This document shows positions 22,500 to 35,611 of a stretch of DNA of 64,000 nucleotides, piece after piece. Origin of the DNA: Physcomitrium patens (lineage: Eukaryota; Streptophyta; Bryopsida; Funariales; Funariaceae); the NCBI RefSeq assembly GCF_000002425.4, contig NC_037264.1, positions 11,299,941 to 11,363,940 on the forward strand, written 5' to 3'. A model generated the notes under the pieces. That model was given only the letters and a program-made list of their open reading frames with translations. It searched no databases and was not told where the DNA came from. A program made the position numbers and the translations under genes. Within the stretch, counting starts at the first letter, position 1. The number at the start of each line of letters is the position of its first letter.

Positions 22500-24060
22500 A
22501 TATACAGAACTCAGAGCCCTCACTCTGATTGGCGGTTACCAAGTAGAAGTCCCGCCAGGCTGGGTAGCTGAACGGGAAGGGCAGCCCCCATTGGATGAAG
22601 ACATCCATATAGATGAACGTAAACCGTGAGTGAATGAATGAATGATACCGACAATCAACATCGTCGGTTGCACAGTGGGCTCTGGACGATACTGCTTCGC
22701 ACCGCACGCAACAGCAGCAGCTTCCCTTCTTCACTCACCACTGCATCGTTCTCGCTGCAGCTTGAATCCCAATGCCCTACGCAGCTTTGGACTCCATCCC
22801 AACAAACAGGTAGGGAGGGAGGGAGGGACTATACCTGGAACATGCAAAATCTGCACAAACTGGACCGTGTTTTAGGAAGCTATCGCTGCCATCTTCTAGA
22901 CCGTGAACGTTTATTGGCGTAGGTCAAATCAGCTGGCCACGGAGTCGAGGAAGAAGATTGGACCCTACAAGTATAGTGCAGCTAGGTTTCCAATTTCAGC
23001 TGCTGGTTAATTTTGAGGAGGCTTACTTTCACTTACCGACGAACTCTGCATTGACAATTCTCTATCCACTTGTTGCTACGTCTCTCGAGAGCATCTGATG
23101 ACAGGTAATGTGTTTCCGAGGTCGGCGTCATCCTTGGTGATCCGATCGATATTTAAGTGGCGTGGTTTCTGTGGGTTGTGCAGGCATGGTTCCAGCTGCT
23201 CGTGTTTTTATCTTAATCTTTGCAAGTTGGTGATACGTACAGAGAGGAGGTGAAGTATGGCAACTAGCACCTCGGAACTGGATCACGGCGCAATGGATTG
23301 GCGGTGACGGCTAGGGGACATCGAATTTCCATGAGTTCGGCCGCTTCATTGTAAAGAGGACTCTGGGTGTTGTGGATGCAGCGAGTAAAACACAAGGGTA
23401 CAGCGGTCGCTCCAGAGATCTCACCAGTGGAAAGATTTACGACGACGTGGAGAAGGTGCAGGGAACTAACCATGACAAGGAGCTTTCCAATCAGCTCACC
23501 AAATTAAATAATACCCACTTCTGTCAATCAGGTTTGCTATTCTGTTCTCCTCAATGACATGCGTGCTCTGCATTGCAATATATGTTTTCAATTGCTACCT
23601 TACTCATGAAACTAAATAAGGTAGATGACCGTTAAGTTACGGATGTGCAAACAAACAAGGGCAAAAGAACACGCAGGGAGAGAGGTTGAAGCACAGCAAC
23701 CTGATCGATCTATCAATTGTCATGTAATGCGACCGGTTCCCTTTTTCGATCAGGTATAGTAATAGCAAACACATTCTCCAGTCCACAGTCGTCGCCGTTA
23801 CTCAACCACGAATACTTGGTTCTGGAAGTGTGTTACGGTCCCGATATGAGTGAGGTTTTTACATACAAGAAGAGAAGACTACGTTGGACTATGAGAGAGG
23901 TGCAGCAGCAATCAACATCTCCGTCGTCAAGGAATTCGAGAGTACTGAGGATCAGGCGCTGCTCTCGTCACCATGCAATGCAATGCCTGTTCAAGTAGAA
24001 GGTAGCAGGATTACGAGACTCCCTTCCAAATGAGCAACTATTTTCTTCCACAACTAACTA
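22500..24060 (+). other. GC-rich island, possible gene or gene remnant
   Basis: About 1.5 kb of non-repetitive, GC-richer DNA. ATG 22,642 opens a 56-codon frame rich in Ser, Ala and Arg, like an organelle transit peptide, ending at a possible donor CAG|GTAGGG (22,809/22,810). Later open stretches include a frame near 23,330-23,540 (EFGRFIVKRTLGVVDAASK) and one near 23,870-24,034 (GAAAINISVVKEFESTEDQ). I could not join these into a convincing model, and I do not recognise the protein. It may be an unknown multi-exon gene, a pseudogene, or non-coding. Confidence 0.35.
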
Positions 24061-24457
24061 ACGTCTTACCTTTCGTCACCCCCTTGCCTGGTTTGCCCAT
24101 TTCCATTCTACCTTGTGTTGTTTTCTGTTTCGGGCATGGACATATATTATTTATTTAAACTTTTAGATGCTTATTATTATTGTTATTAACAACATTTCTA
24201 GGATGAATCTTTTGGTGGATTCAGTCGATTCTCTAGTTGAACAAAGAGGAAGTAAGAATTCTAGCAAATAAAAGGGCACCTAAGTTTGTGTCGTCTGTTT
24301 ATCTTTTCATTGTTTGTTATTCTTGTATTTTTTTATTTTTATTTATTTTTTTTTTTCTAAATATGTAGAATAGATTTAATGAATTCAAAAAAATTACTTG
24401 TTTTATTGATAACATTTTTTGTAGGATGGAAAATTGGTTTGGCTAATCTTATGAATT

Positions 24458-24499
<42 letters not shown>

Positions 24500-24840
24500 T
24501 GTATACATACATGAAATTACTAAATTTTAAAATTTTTATTTGATATATATATATAAAGAAAAAGAGAGAGAGAGAGAGAGCATTATTAATATTACATTTT
24601 CAATTGATATTGCTATTCCTTACATGATTCTTACATAACTTAAATTGGATAAAAAGTGCAATTCTATGCTTAGAGCACATTTGGTAGTCCAAAATGTAAT
24701 CCCAATATTAAAAAAAAATAGAAAAAAAAAAAAAAAAAATTTGGCAACCAAATTGTTGTATAAATAAAGATCATTAAACACAATACATTGAGTGCTATCA
24801 ACTAATCATAAGGTATGTAATTTAAACCAAATACAAATGC
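24061..24840. repeat. AT-rich spacer with (TA)n and (AG)n
   Basis: Includes a long TA tract at about 24,459-24,502, (AG)n at about 24,563-24,580 and an A run near 24,722-24,740. No gene. Confidence 0.6.
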
Positions 24841-24841
24841 A

Positions 24842-25090
24842 CGTCCAACACACTTTCAAAGAAAGATTAAAAATCTACACCAAACTAAGTCAAGCTATTT
24901 CTTAGACCACAAAGAAGGAATCCAAGAGTGCAAGTGAGAAAATAAGAGAAATCCTAAAACTATATTAAAATGGCTAAAATACCATAGCCAAGAAAAACTA
25001 CAACAAGTTTACTTATACTCATTACCATTCATAAGACTTGACTTAATAAGAATGTCAAGTCAAGGATTTTTCTCTACTTAGCAAGGAAAG
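24842..25090 (-). repeat. Element D 3' LTR (left, approximate)
   Basis: Similar over about 200 bp to 35,609-35,880, including AAATCTACACCAAA, TCAAGCTATTTCT and AGTCAAGGATTTTTCTC. Exact ends are unclear. Confidence 0.55.
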
Positions 25091-25099
25091 ACCAATTAG

Positions 25100-26500
25100 C
25101 AAATAAAGAAGACCAATCCGCACAACTGCCAATTTAGGATGTATAGAATCATTAACGAGAAGATGATAAGGAGCACAACTCTTTGAATACTTTCAATATT
25201 CTTATCCATCCTTACTTACTAATAGCAAAATACTATTAGATAATATATTCTTTAAATATAGAATTATGCACCTTATTTAAACATCAAGTATTGTAGATAC
25301 CTCATATTAAAAATATACATAATCTCCTCTACAGAATCTTTGCAAATGGGATCAATAAGCTCTACTACAAATGTGAGCACATCACAAAGTATCACAATAG
25401 ATAAGTTTTTTATAGCTATAAGTATGGCTTATTTAAAGAATTCTACCAAATCATGTCAACATTGAGCTCAATCATCAAGATCATCTAGGTCTACAACTAA
25501 ATCTAGATTTTTACATATTGAATTCGATAAAATTGATTCCTATCTATATAATAAATAATAAAGACTATAAGATGCTAAAGTTGCTTGTTTATGGAAGTGA
25601 TAACCTATTGAAATTTATGGCAATAACAAGTTCCAATCACAATGGTTGCCAAGAAGTAATTCATATTTTTATAATCTATGATTGACAATCTAAATAACTG
25701 GCTTAACTAGGCTATTTATCTCAAAATAATTTCTAGACATGATACCATAATCTATTAAAGCTTTAGTATATAAAGTTTTAAAACTTTCAAGAAATTTTCT
25801 TCCTTAATTCATTAAGACTTCAACAAGTGCTCCAAAACATATAAATATTAGATTAGAAAAAAGCCATAGTTGTCAATTTTAAAGAATTTTGTAGTAAAGC
25901 CACAAATTCAATTTACTTACTAAAATTTTCTACTATCACTAATACATACTTAGCTCCATGTGACATAACAATAAGTAGTTCAACAAAGTCTAAAGACTAA
26001 CAATAATACAAATCCATGATCAGTAATGGCTTCAATTGAGGTGATAAGGTATTAAAGCTTGATCTAATTCAATTACACATTCCATATTGAGAAATATATG
26101 TAGCCACTTGTTAGAATATACCACTCTACCAATATTGATTATATAACATAGAATGTGACTTGCATACCCTAAAATATCCAAGTTCTTCATGTACTTATTT
26201 TATTAAGGAAGCTCTTTGATCTAATCTTGGAACTATGCATCTAACTCCATTAAGCCACAAAAAAAAATAACAAAATATTTTTCTAATAAAATCTTATTAT
26301 TTGGTAATTAATTCTACCTCCTTACATATTAAAAATAGTTGAAGGAAATATTTTTAATTGAATCTTGTGCAAGACTGTAAGATCTTTTTACACATCATTA
26401 ATTATTTGATTCTTGTTCAATTTCTCATTTGAATTCTAATAAAGAACTATGGTTGCAAAACCTGATATTAAAATCGAATATATGGCTTCATGCCATTTAG
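25100..26500 (-). pseudogene. Element D integrase remnant
   Basis: Minus-strand translation gives recognisable integrase pieces: a QVATYISQYGMCNQI-like zinc-finger end near 26,090-26,150, a SLDFV catalytic-aspartate stretch at about 25,981-25,995, HGAKYVLVIVENFSKWIEF-like sequence near 25,900-25,960, and weak matches further left. Many frame stops are present. Identification rests on motif order after RNase H. Confidence 0.65.
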
Positions 26501-26599
26501 GGATTGCTTCTTTATCACAATTTCCATGCCACTAAGCTTTGATTAAGTCTTTTTTTAAAAAACATGGATTAAAAGAAAATCCATCAACATCCAAATTAT

Positions 26600-28010
26600 T
26601 AATGCGCGCCTAATGAACAACGTCAAAGTTGTATTCTTAAAGCAATAAAGCCTATCTAACAAACTTATTAGTAAGCTTATTTGACTCTATAAGCCACTTC
26701 AAAGATTGATGGTTACTTACCAATATAAAATATTAATCATACAAGTAAGGTCAAAAGTGAGGAATGGCCTTAACTCCTGCCAAAGCTTCCCCTTTTTAAG
26801 ATGAGTAATTTGACTTTATATTGTTATTACTTCTAAAAGTAAATACAATGACATATTCTTGTCATATATCATCTTTTTAAGTCATGCCTGCTTCTAATCG
26901 AACTACATTCTAATTTGTGTATAATTCAAAAGGTCTATTGGTACTTAGACATCATAGCATTAGAATTGAATCCAATTTTTGCATCAATATTCGAATGTAT
27001 GTTATTGCTTACAACCTTAAGTCTATAATTGAACTTTATCCATGAAAATAATAAAAGGCTTAGTAATAATGCTAAAGTTTTTAACAAACCTTTGCTAGTA
27101 GTTTGTCAATCCTAAGAAATCTTAAAGGCATGAAACATTATCTAGTGATAGGATTTTCTACAAGGCATCTACCATTACTTGTTGTATACTAAGACTTCAT
27201 GAGATAATCATGTGATCTAAGTATGATAATTATTCATAAAATAATTTATACTTCTCATGATGCAAGTATAATCTCTATTATCTTAATTTTTCAAATATTA
27301 CTTATAAATTCTTCACATGATCTTATAGAGTGCTACTAAAAATAATAAAATTATCAATGTAAAAACTAGCTAATAATAATCTAGATAAAAATTGATCCAT
27401 CATCTGTTAAAACTCAGCTAGTACATTTTTAAGTCCAAATAAAAGAAATTTCTAATGATAGAATTTATCTTTGTCATCTTGATCAACTCCCTAAAATATT
27501 CTCTTCATCTAGTCTTCAATAAGTACTAGTAATTGGTATTAATTAGATCTTAAATCTAAAATATTGAATACTCAAAAAAATCCTATTGCATCAAATAATT
27601 CTTTTGGCATTGACATTGAATATTAATTAGACTTAATTTTATAATTAATTGGATGATAGTTTCCATACATCTACTTCTTTGTCTGATTGCCAAAAACATT
27701 CTTTTTCAAAGGCATATCTATAGTACAAGTATACTTATTATTAAAAAGCTCAATAAAACCAACAGCCAATAACTCTTGGTAATGAGTTTGGACACTTATT
27801 TTTTTTAATGCACTTAGCTTATAAGGTAGTCAAAAGATTAAGTAATCATCTTTTAATTGGATGTAAATATGTTTGCTTTTATAATATTCAAGATCTTTAA
27901 GACTAAAGACAAAATAATTGCAATACGAGCAGATAAAAACTTGTATCTTTTATACTTCGGCATCAATAAGATGTGGTTCTAACTCCAGTGGCCAATCATC
28001 AAACTTTGTA
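26600..28010 (-). pseudogene. Element D reverse transcriptase and RNase H remnant
   Basis: On the minus strand: a GFIELFNNKYTCTIDMPLKK stretch near 27.75 kb, a LDLRS region near 27.55 kb, FGLKNVLAEF near 27,425-27,450, and YIDNFIIFSS at about 27,330-27,361 (normally YIDD). Then SYLDHMI and DFLGLTNY near 27.1 kb, and the RNase H end with NHQSLKWLIESNKLT near 26,665-26,715 followed by NNLDVDGFS. It is a Ty3/gypsy-type RT. In-frame stops are mostly TAG, TAA or TGA in place of Trp, Gln or Arg codons. Confidence 0.8.
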
Positions 28011-28399
28011 GTCTCATTTTTTACCAATTTAGTACCATTACATGCTGGCATGGCCTTTAATTGCTAATTTCTTGAAGAAATAATTCCTATAGCTTTAACA
28101 TACTTACTTCTTACTAAATAAGGGGCTTCATCATTACAATGTTTGTGTGAATTAGAAATATTGATAGAATATGGAGTGTCTTTCAAAAACAAATCTTATA
28201 AAAAAATCTTTTGAGCATTTGTTTTTTTTTAAGTCTTCAACTAAAATTGTAAAGACATATTAAGCTTGTAGCTCATTAATTACATGCTTCTATAAACAAA
28301 GAAATGATTTGGAATCTTCAACCTTAATAAGTTTAAGATCTATTACTTCTTGACTATTATTTTCTATCTTTAGAGTATTAATATGATCATAAAAATACT

Positions 28400-30065
28400 T
28401 TTGAATAGTAAGGCATATGTCAAAAATCCATATTAAAGTATTGAGGTTCATAACTTGGCCTAAAAAAAAGCGATGTTGTTTTTCAAAAAGATTATAAGTA
28501 GTTGTGGTGCTAGTTAAAAAGCCTATGGCATACTCCCCTTCATTGGCATTAGGTTCTTCATAGATTTGTGAATTGACATTTTAAATTATATAAAGTCCAT
28601 ATGCATGAAATGTAAAGGATGCTGGAAGTATTACAAATGTAAGAAATGTGCCATGTGGTGCCTCCATCTTATTAACTAAGATAAGAGAAGTTTCATCAAC
28701 CTTGTTCATAACCAAAAAAAATTGATTATTATCTAAGATATTATCAACATAACATTTTGTAGAATAGATATTAATTTATTTTTGAAAGATATTAGTAAAA
28801 TATATTAATAGTCCATATAATAGGCAATTCAGGAAGACAGATGAGTGATTTAGTTATTAAAAGTGGTTAATTATAGAATTACGGTTAGAATCTAGAAAAT
28901 CAGGAGAAAGTATATAGGAGTTGTAGAAGTTAATTAAGATGCCATCTGTGTAATAGTTGTGAGCCGGGATAAGCTTGGTGCTACCTCTTTTCTTTTGTTT
29001 GTTATTTTCTTTGAATAAGAAAATTGAGAGTTTTTGAATATTATGAAGTGAATTATGGAATGGAAATAAGATTGGTATTATTTGAAAAGAAGAAAGATTG
29101 AATGCTGAAATCTAATTATAGTTGAGCAGAGAGAATGAGTCTATATTTGTGTGAAATACCGTAATGTGAATGGCAGTTCTGTGTGAAGAATTCTAGTGAT
29201 TGGAATGAGGATAATTGTGTGCTGAAAGCTGTGAGGGCTTAGTATTACAGTTGGAGATTATGAGGGTGAATATATTGGTGGAAATAGTAGTTATTGGTAT
29301 GACTGAATTACTGTAAGGAAGAAACCGATAAGGTGAAGGAAGAGATTATAGTTTCCTTATGTGTTTAGATATTGGAAATAGAGATGATACATTCAGGAGA
29401 TAATTGATTGTGTGATCCTAACGTGAACGCTTAAGCAACTTATCATTCCCTATGTTCGAATCTCCTTATATGGGTTTATTCCCATTAGATTAATTTGGAA
29501 TAAGTAAAACGAGCAATCACACATTTAAAAAGTGATTTAACTCTAAAAAGTGATTTTATTAATATGTGAGACAATGCTAGGTTGATTTAAATGATATGAG
29601 ATTGATAAACATATGAGCCTAAAACTATGAAATCCAAATAGATTAGAAAACTTAAGAATTGGTTAATATATTAACCAATATATTAGTGTAAACCACCACT
29701 ATGTAAGTGACATCAAATCTGTAAATAAACTCAATCAAGAATCATCTAATTGTTGATCTATTGCAATACATGAATGACAAGGACAAGGCCACTAAGTAAT
29801 CAATAAGTTTATATGGCCTAATCTCCTTAAATCTTCACTTTTAATGAAGGTAATATCACAAGTAAGTTGGTTAAAATAATCAAGAATAGTAGAAGATTGT
29901 AGTTGTATAGGATACATAACCAACAATCTTTGGAGATGATGTTAGGCTACTTGATTAGGTGCAGGTTTAATATCCACATGAATGAACTATGAAATAATAA
30001 GCCTAACTTCTAATATTACTACCAAACCTATATCAATGCATGAAAAGAGCTCGACAAGGATAATA
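28400..30065 (-). pseudogene. DNA (cytosine-5) methyltransferase domain inside element D
   Basis: Sits between protease and RT on the minus strand. Motif I (SAM binding) is VELFSCIDIGLVVILEV at about 30,005-30,055 (family form F-x-G-I-G). The catalytic Pro-Cys motif IV is WPCPCHS at about 29,771-29,791 (family form PCQ), in the same frame as motif I, with stops only where C-to-T change would make them. After a foreign insertion (about 28.79-29.45 kb) the C-terminal part resumes: EEPNANEGEYAIGFLTST at about 28,515-28,566 and FLGQVMNLNTLIWI at about 28,425-28,465. These resemble the GFP...LLGRSWSVPVI end of DNMT3-type enzymes. The order I, IV, IX/X is conventional, unlike the rearranged DRM order. 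The enzyme would have methylated DNA; this copy is dead. Confidence 0.75.
28790..29450 (+). mobile_element. Insertion inside the methyltransferase of element D (element E)
   Basis: The methyltransferase reading breaks off near 29.45 kb and resumes near 28.79 kb. The intervening ~660 bp has a different composition (G-rich on the plus strand) and no similarity to the domain. It contains GAGCCGGGATAAGC and a TTTGAATAAGAAAATTGAGAG stretch with a poly(A)-like AATAAG, as in some LTRs. It may be a solo LTR or another short element. Ends and class are uncertain. Confidence 0.4.
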
Positions 30066-30399
30066 CCTTTATTTGGTGGATGCCAATGAAAAGATTGAAT
30101 AAAGATAGATAAAAAAAAGATTATGATATCTTCAATATATCCAATGAAGATACAATGTCTTTGTATTGGCAAAAAAATTCTGCACATGTTTTCTAGGGAA
30201 GAGATGGATCTTTCTTGTATTTTGCATGAAGTTCTAAAGATGGTGTATTAATTAGTCCAATAGAAAGGAATATAAATATTCTTATTTTTTCTAATAAAAC
30301 TATTCTACAAGAAAAATAAAATACCAATGTACTACAATCAAATATGATTTTTGTTAACATAATTATAGTAGTTATTGTAAATGTTATTGGAAAAAATTC

Positions 30400-30760
30400 T
30401 TTCTTTCTATCACTAATAGTCCATGTCAATTGAATCCATGCTTCTTCAATATAATTATCTAGATCAAAAGTAAATAAATAAAGGACTTATTGGCCTACTA
30501 AAATATTATAATTGGTGTCACTAATCACTACATATTTTAGAGATAAGTGTGAATAAAGTGGACTAGATCTAATGCAAATTATTAATTACAAAGGTTGCAT
30601 GATAGAGGCAATAGCTCACTCTCTACCCTCTATTGAAGTGACAATGGTGAAAGGATAAGGTTCTTAGTTTGTAAGAATAAGACCTAATTCTTGAGCAAGT
30701 TTGTTATCAATCATAACTTATTGAGCTCCAAAATCTAACATAATGTAAAAAAATATAGTA
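30400..30760 (-). pseudogene. Element D aspartic protease remnant
   Basis: Minus-strand translation gives YIMLDFGAQ near 30,725-30,745 (normally L-D-S-G-A), then LAQELGLILTN, PFTIVTSIEG, and TNYNILVGQ with LDNYIEEAWIQLTW near 30,440-30,520. The frame then runs towards the methyltransferase. The same protein order occurs at 62.1-62.9 kb. Confidence 0.68.
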
Positions 30761-31499
30761 CAAGAAGTATTGCCACTAATATAGCTAACAACCATCAAGT
30801 TATTATTGTTAATTAATTGTACAAATCTTCAATGTAAATTTTGACATTCTTGAGTAGGTCTAATTACAACATCAAATAAAAATACTATCTCTATAGCCAA
30901 TAGTACTATATTTGAAGGATTTATGTTTATGGCCTTTAAGTGACTTTTATTAAATATGACAATAGCTTTAATTACAAGTTTTGCTTATAATTTAATTAAA
31001 TCTTTTCGAGTTAAAGACTTTGTTACTACTTAAGCCTTATGTAAAGATAGTATAGGCACTTTGCTTTCTAATATTTTATTAGCCAATTGAAAGATCTTTG
31101 TTGGTTTAAATTCTAAAGCCAGTAAGTCAACATTAAAAAATATAGGCATATTTAATACTTTGTAAGCCAAAGTATATATTATTTTTTTAATACAAATATT
31201 TTTATTTTGTGTTAAAGTTGAAATAGAAGATTTTACTATAGAATTAACTTTTACAAGGCCAAAAGATAAAGACAATTATATATAAATATTAAAATCTTCA
31301 TAAGTACTTGTATAAATAGATAAAGATTCTAATACTTTACTTATTATAGGTACCATATTCTTAGCAGTTGTTTAAATATATGTGGCAGTTGTAACCACTA
31401 TTTATCTTAATTTTCTAAATATATAATGTTTTCAAAACAAAGAACTTGTTCCATCTCTAGAAGTTACTTGAGATCTGATGACTTAGCTTAATGAGGCCA

Positions 31500-32650
31500 T
31501 ACTATTGAATCTCTTCTCTAGCTTAGTAATTTTTACTTCTAGAGCCTTTTTCTTATTCAAAGTTGGTTGTTTGAGTGGATGTAATATGAAGCAATTATCA
31601 TCATTGTGGTTAAGCTTACTACAATAAAAAATACTTCAATTACTTCTTTTTAGATTTATCTTCTACTTTAGCCATTCCAACTTTTGGCTTAGACTTCTCT
31701 ATGTATAAGGCTTTCTTCTTCTTAGAATAGTTGAAGTTATTTTATATGTGACCCGATTCACCATACTCCTAACAATGCATACTCTTTTTAAGTTGAGTTT
31801 CTATCAAGTTACTTTTGGTAGTTGCTATCTTCTTAGATTTAGATACATCTATCATCTAAATTACTATATCATTAGCATCATATTGACAAAGTACCTTGTC
31901 ACATTTCTCAACTTTAACAAATGCTTGTACTAATATTATCTTGATATTTTAGTTGAAATTAATTCTTGGCATGACTAAATCCAAAAGTCTCTTATCAATC
32001 TTAGATAAGAATATATTAACAAGTTGATTCTCAACAAATACATTTTTTGACTCTACATCAAATTAAACTAAATAAATATATATAATACATGAAGTATCTT
32101 CTTTTTTATGATCGAATTCTTAAATACATTGCATTTGATCATGCCAAAAAATCTCCATACTTGTGCTTTAAATGCTTAATAAATCTTTGAAGAAGTTCAA
32201 ATGATGACGGCTCTTCTATTGCAAATAAAATTATTTTCATTGCTTGAGCCATGCAAGACAAAGTAATTAGAGTGTTGGTTAAAGAAGTAGCTATTCTTTT
32301 TTTTTTTATACCTTTCAAAGATATTTCAACTTTTTCTTAGATTTGATCTTTTTTCTTCACCATAGGCATGAAGCTTGACATAACAACCTCCATAAGAGTT
32401 GAAATAAGCTCTATACATGCTTCTTAATAATACTTTACTTCACCCAATTCAAGTGAATTTATTTCACTTCATTTTCTATAGATTTGGAGCACTTCATGCT
32501 CTAAGTATTGTAATAAGAGTTCAAAGGCATACTATTCATTAAAAGTGAGAGATCTTTGTTGTTTTTTCTTCATTTCTGTTTAAAACTTGACTTTTCAATC
32601 TGACAAAGCAATGTTTGTAATTCTCCTCAAAAATCTATCCTTCATCATAT
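31500..32650 (-). pseudogene. Element D gag remnant
   Basis: Minus-strand translation gives long stretches such as YAFELLLQYLEHEVLQIYRK, EACIELISTLMEVVMSSF and ELLQRFIKHLKHKYGDFLA (about 32.55-32.15 kb). Further on are two zinc-knuckle relics, EYGESGHIWNN-like near 31,740-31,790 and YCSKLNHNDDNCFILHP near 31,560-31,625. It is identified as Gag from the knuckles and its place before the protease. Confidence 0.6.
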
Positions 32651-32999
32651 TGCAAGGTTTTTCTTCTATCATGTAAAATATTTCCACGTCTAGAAAACAA
32701 AGCCTCTCAATGATATCCAATACTGAAACATGTTGAAAAATCTCGTTAGTATCTATCTTAGTTTGAAGTCCTTAATGTGGTCACTATCTAAGTAATCTAA
32801 TAAAGAAGATTGATAATAACAACTCTTAGTATGCAGCATTAAAAGACTACTTAAATATTTTTAACTATTTAAAGGTTAAAAAGGCAACATATGCTTGCAA
32901 AATCACCAATCTTTGTAATTCACTGACAATCACCTTTGTAGTACTATTGGTTCAATATATCTACAAAAAAAAAGATCTTATTGGCCATCAACCCAATCT

Positions 33000-35550
33000 C
33001 ATCTATACAATACTCTTATCAATACAAACTATTACAAATACAAAATAGAGCAATTATGAAAAAATCCATAGAAATAATATCTACAATTAAAAAAAGGTAT
33101 CAAAAATAAAATCCAAAAATTTACATTGGATCCTCATCCTCAACAATATATATGCAAAAATCAAAATAAATTAAAACAATTAGCATCTCCTTGTAGTTGA
33201 AGGTCACAAATTATAGAAGCTGTAATAATAAAAAAATAATTACAATAAAATAAAATGTGGAGAAGAAAAAAAGAATTAAAAAAATCACTTAAAAAGTAAT
33301 ATTCATTTAATAAATATCACTTCAATGCTCCAAAGGACCTCTACTTTAAAAATTGAGTATACTAATAAATTTTTTGGATCTCTTCTATATAAAATTGATT
33401 AAAAAATAATCAAATTTGGACTCTATATGCACTTAGAATGAACTTCCAAATTTGATACTTAAGAATTTTAGATAATATGTGTATATATGTATGTGCGTGT
33501 TTTTTTTTTTTTTTTTTTGTCCTTTTAATCCATGCTCTATAATCACATAGTAAAATTTATGACCATGGACTTATCACCGTGGTCCTATGACCACAAAACC
33601 TTTCATCATGGTCTTGTTATCATGTGGACATTGTCATCATGTATTGATGCTTTGAGTAAAATGTAAAAAAAAAATTAGAATTGTGTTCTTGCACCCCTAC
33701 CTTGCCACCTTATAATATTGCCTTGCATTGTTCTTTGTGACTAGGTTCCACAATCCAAACTGACTACTTGTGTAAATTTTAACTCTATGCTGCACCTACA
33801 CTTCTTTTATGATGCTCTTGTGCAACATTGTGACCCTGTGCTCTACTATTGCCTTATAATTTCTCAATGCCATGACATTTAGCTCTGACCCTATTATCCT
33901 ATTGTCATATGGTATAATTATTTATCTGAAAATACATGAGTATCTAGTTGTAGAGAGCTTAGCTTTAACTTATTGAATAAGTTTTAATAAATGATGTATT
34001 CTTATTATAAAAGCCAAAGAAATAGAATAGTATCAAAAGATATTATATTGATAAAATCTTTTTATATTTAAAAAGCTTTATATACAAGGCTTTTTAAATT
34101 ATTTAGAAATTTTCTAACATCCTTTGTTATACTAAATCATAACTAACTATTTGTAGGTAAGTTTGATTTTCTATAAGCTAAAAAAAAATCTACAATCCTC
34201 TTAAAAATATCCATCTATATATCATGATTTTTTCATAGCTTTATATCTCTATTTTATTTATTTATTTTTTATTTTTTAAACTTTATAAATTCATATTGCT
34301 TAATTCAATCATTCAAGTTTTTAAAACTTTTAGATAATGTAGAATTTATCCTTAATTTTTACCACAAAAAAAATTATAAATCTACTACATATCATTTGGC
34401 ATCTAAGAAATCCTAGTAAGTGCTTTCAACCCTAATTTACAAGCTTTTGAATACTATTTTCTCCATATTTCAAAAAGCCAAACTTTAAATGCCACAAAAT
34501 TTGTGAATAAAATTTATGAACATAATAACACTCATTCTTAGAAATTTTTAGCCAAAATCATGTCAAATTACTCAAGATATACCTCAAAATACAACCACTA
34601 GTAAATTGGATCACTTACTTCCCTTAGATTACAAGTGTTGACTTCAACTTCATATAACTCCTTCATCTTAGCTTAGAATTCATCAATTAGTATACAAAAA
34701 GTATAGCCAAAAAGTGCTCTCTTCAATCTTAGTCACCAATCCTTCATTGCATTTCATATTCATGTATTATATCTAAAAGAATGATAGTAGATATAAAATA
34801 AATACCTTAACTTTGAGCACCTATATTTCTTTTATAAAAATTCCAAATCATCCAAAATTAACACCAAAACCATAGCCAAAATCCTAAATTCTTTCATCTT
34901 AGTCTCTTAACTTTTAATCACCTCAAAAGAGTGACCCAAATTCCTAATAAGGCCTTAGGCAGCCTCCTTAAAGTCCATTGGACATTAATTTTGGCCAATA
35001 AGAATGAAGATTTTTATCATCTATCTCCATTCATCCATATGGACAACCAAACTACTCTTTTTGCTACTAAAATCCCCCTCCAATTCTTTTCTTATAAGAT
35101 CTACATAATATATGTTCTAAACACCAAATAAAAAAAAACAAAATAAGATTTTAAGAGTCACTAATGTCTTATAAAGGTGGCTCTAAATATATAAACTATT
35201 ATCAATATAAAATAAATTTCAATAATAGCCCTTTTAAACTAACCACTTCAAACTAGTAATCTAATCATATTTTGTGACTAACTAAAATCTAATAATGAGG
35301 CTCTTACCACATTGTATAATAAATTATATATTAAATATTTATATACATTATTTTTACATAATAGCCAAACCACAATACAATATTGTACTACCTTATCATA
35401 TCTTGTACTCTTATCCAATTTACTAGTAATCTAATATAAGACTTTAGTATTTCATATCAATATCTTGCTTATGTACTACAACATCTTTTGTTGCAGTACA
35501 GCAATAGAAAATTAGCTTATTCTAGTACCTTGTAGTATCTAAAATCTAGC
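33000..35550. other. AT-rich 5' part of element D
   Basis: Between the recognisable Gag and the right LTR. I see no gene. It includes a T run at about 33,501-33,519. Whether all of it belongs to element D is uncertain. Confidence 0.4.
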
Positions 35551-35554
35551 AACA

Positions 35555-35603
<49 letters not shown>
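35555..35603. repeat. (TA)n microsatellite
   Basis: More than 20 TA units followed by a T run, directly beside the right LTR of element D, where a primer-binding site would be expected. Confidence 0.9.

Positions 35604-35608
<5 letters not shown>

Positions 35609-35611
<3 letters not shown>

Noticed and set aside
29405..29470. tRNA-like stretch with TGTTCGAATCTCC
   Set aside because: It has a B-box-like word, but the T stem does not pair and no acceptor stem is seen. At most a decayed tRNA-derived repeat.
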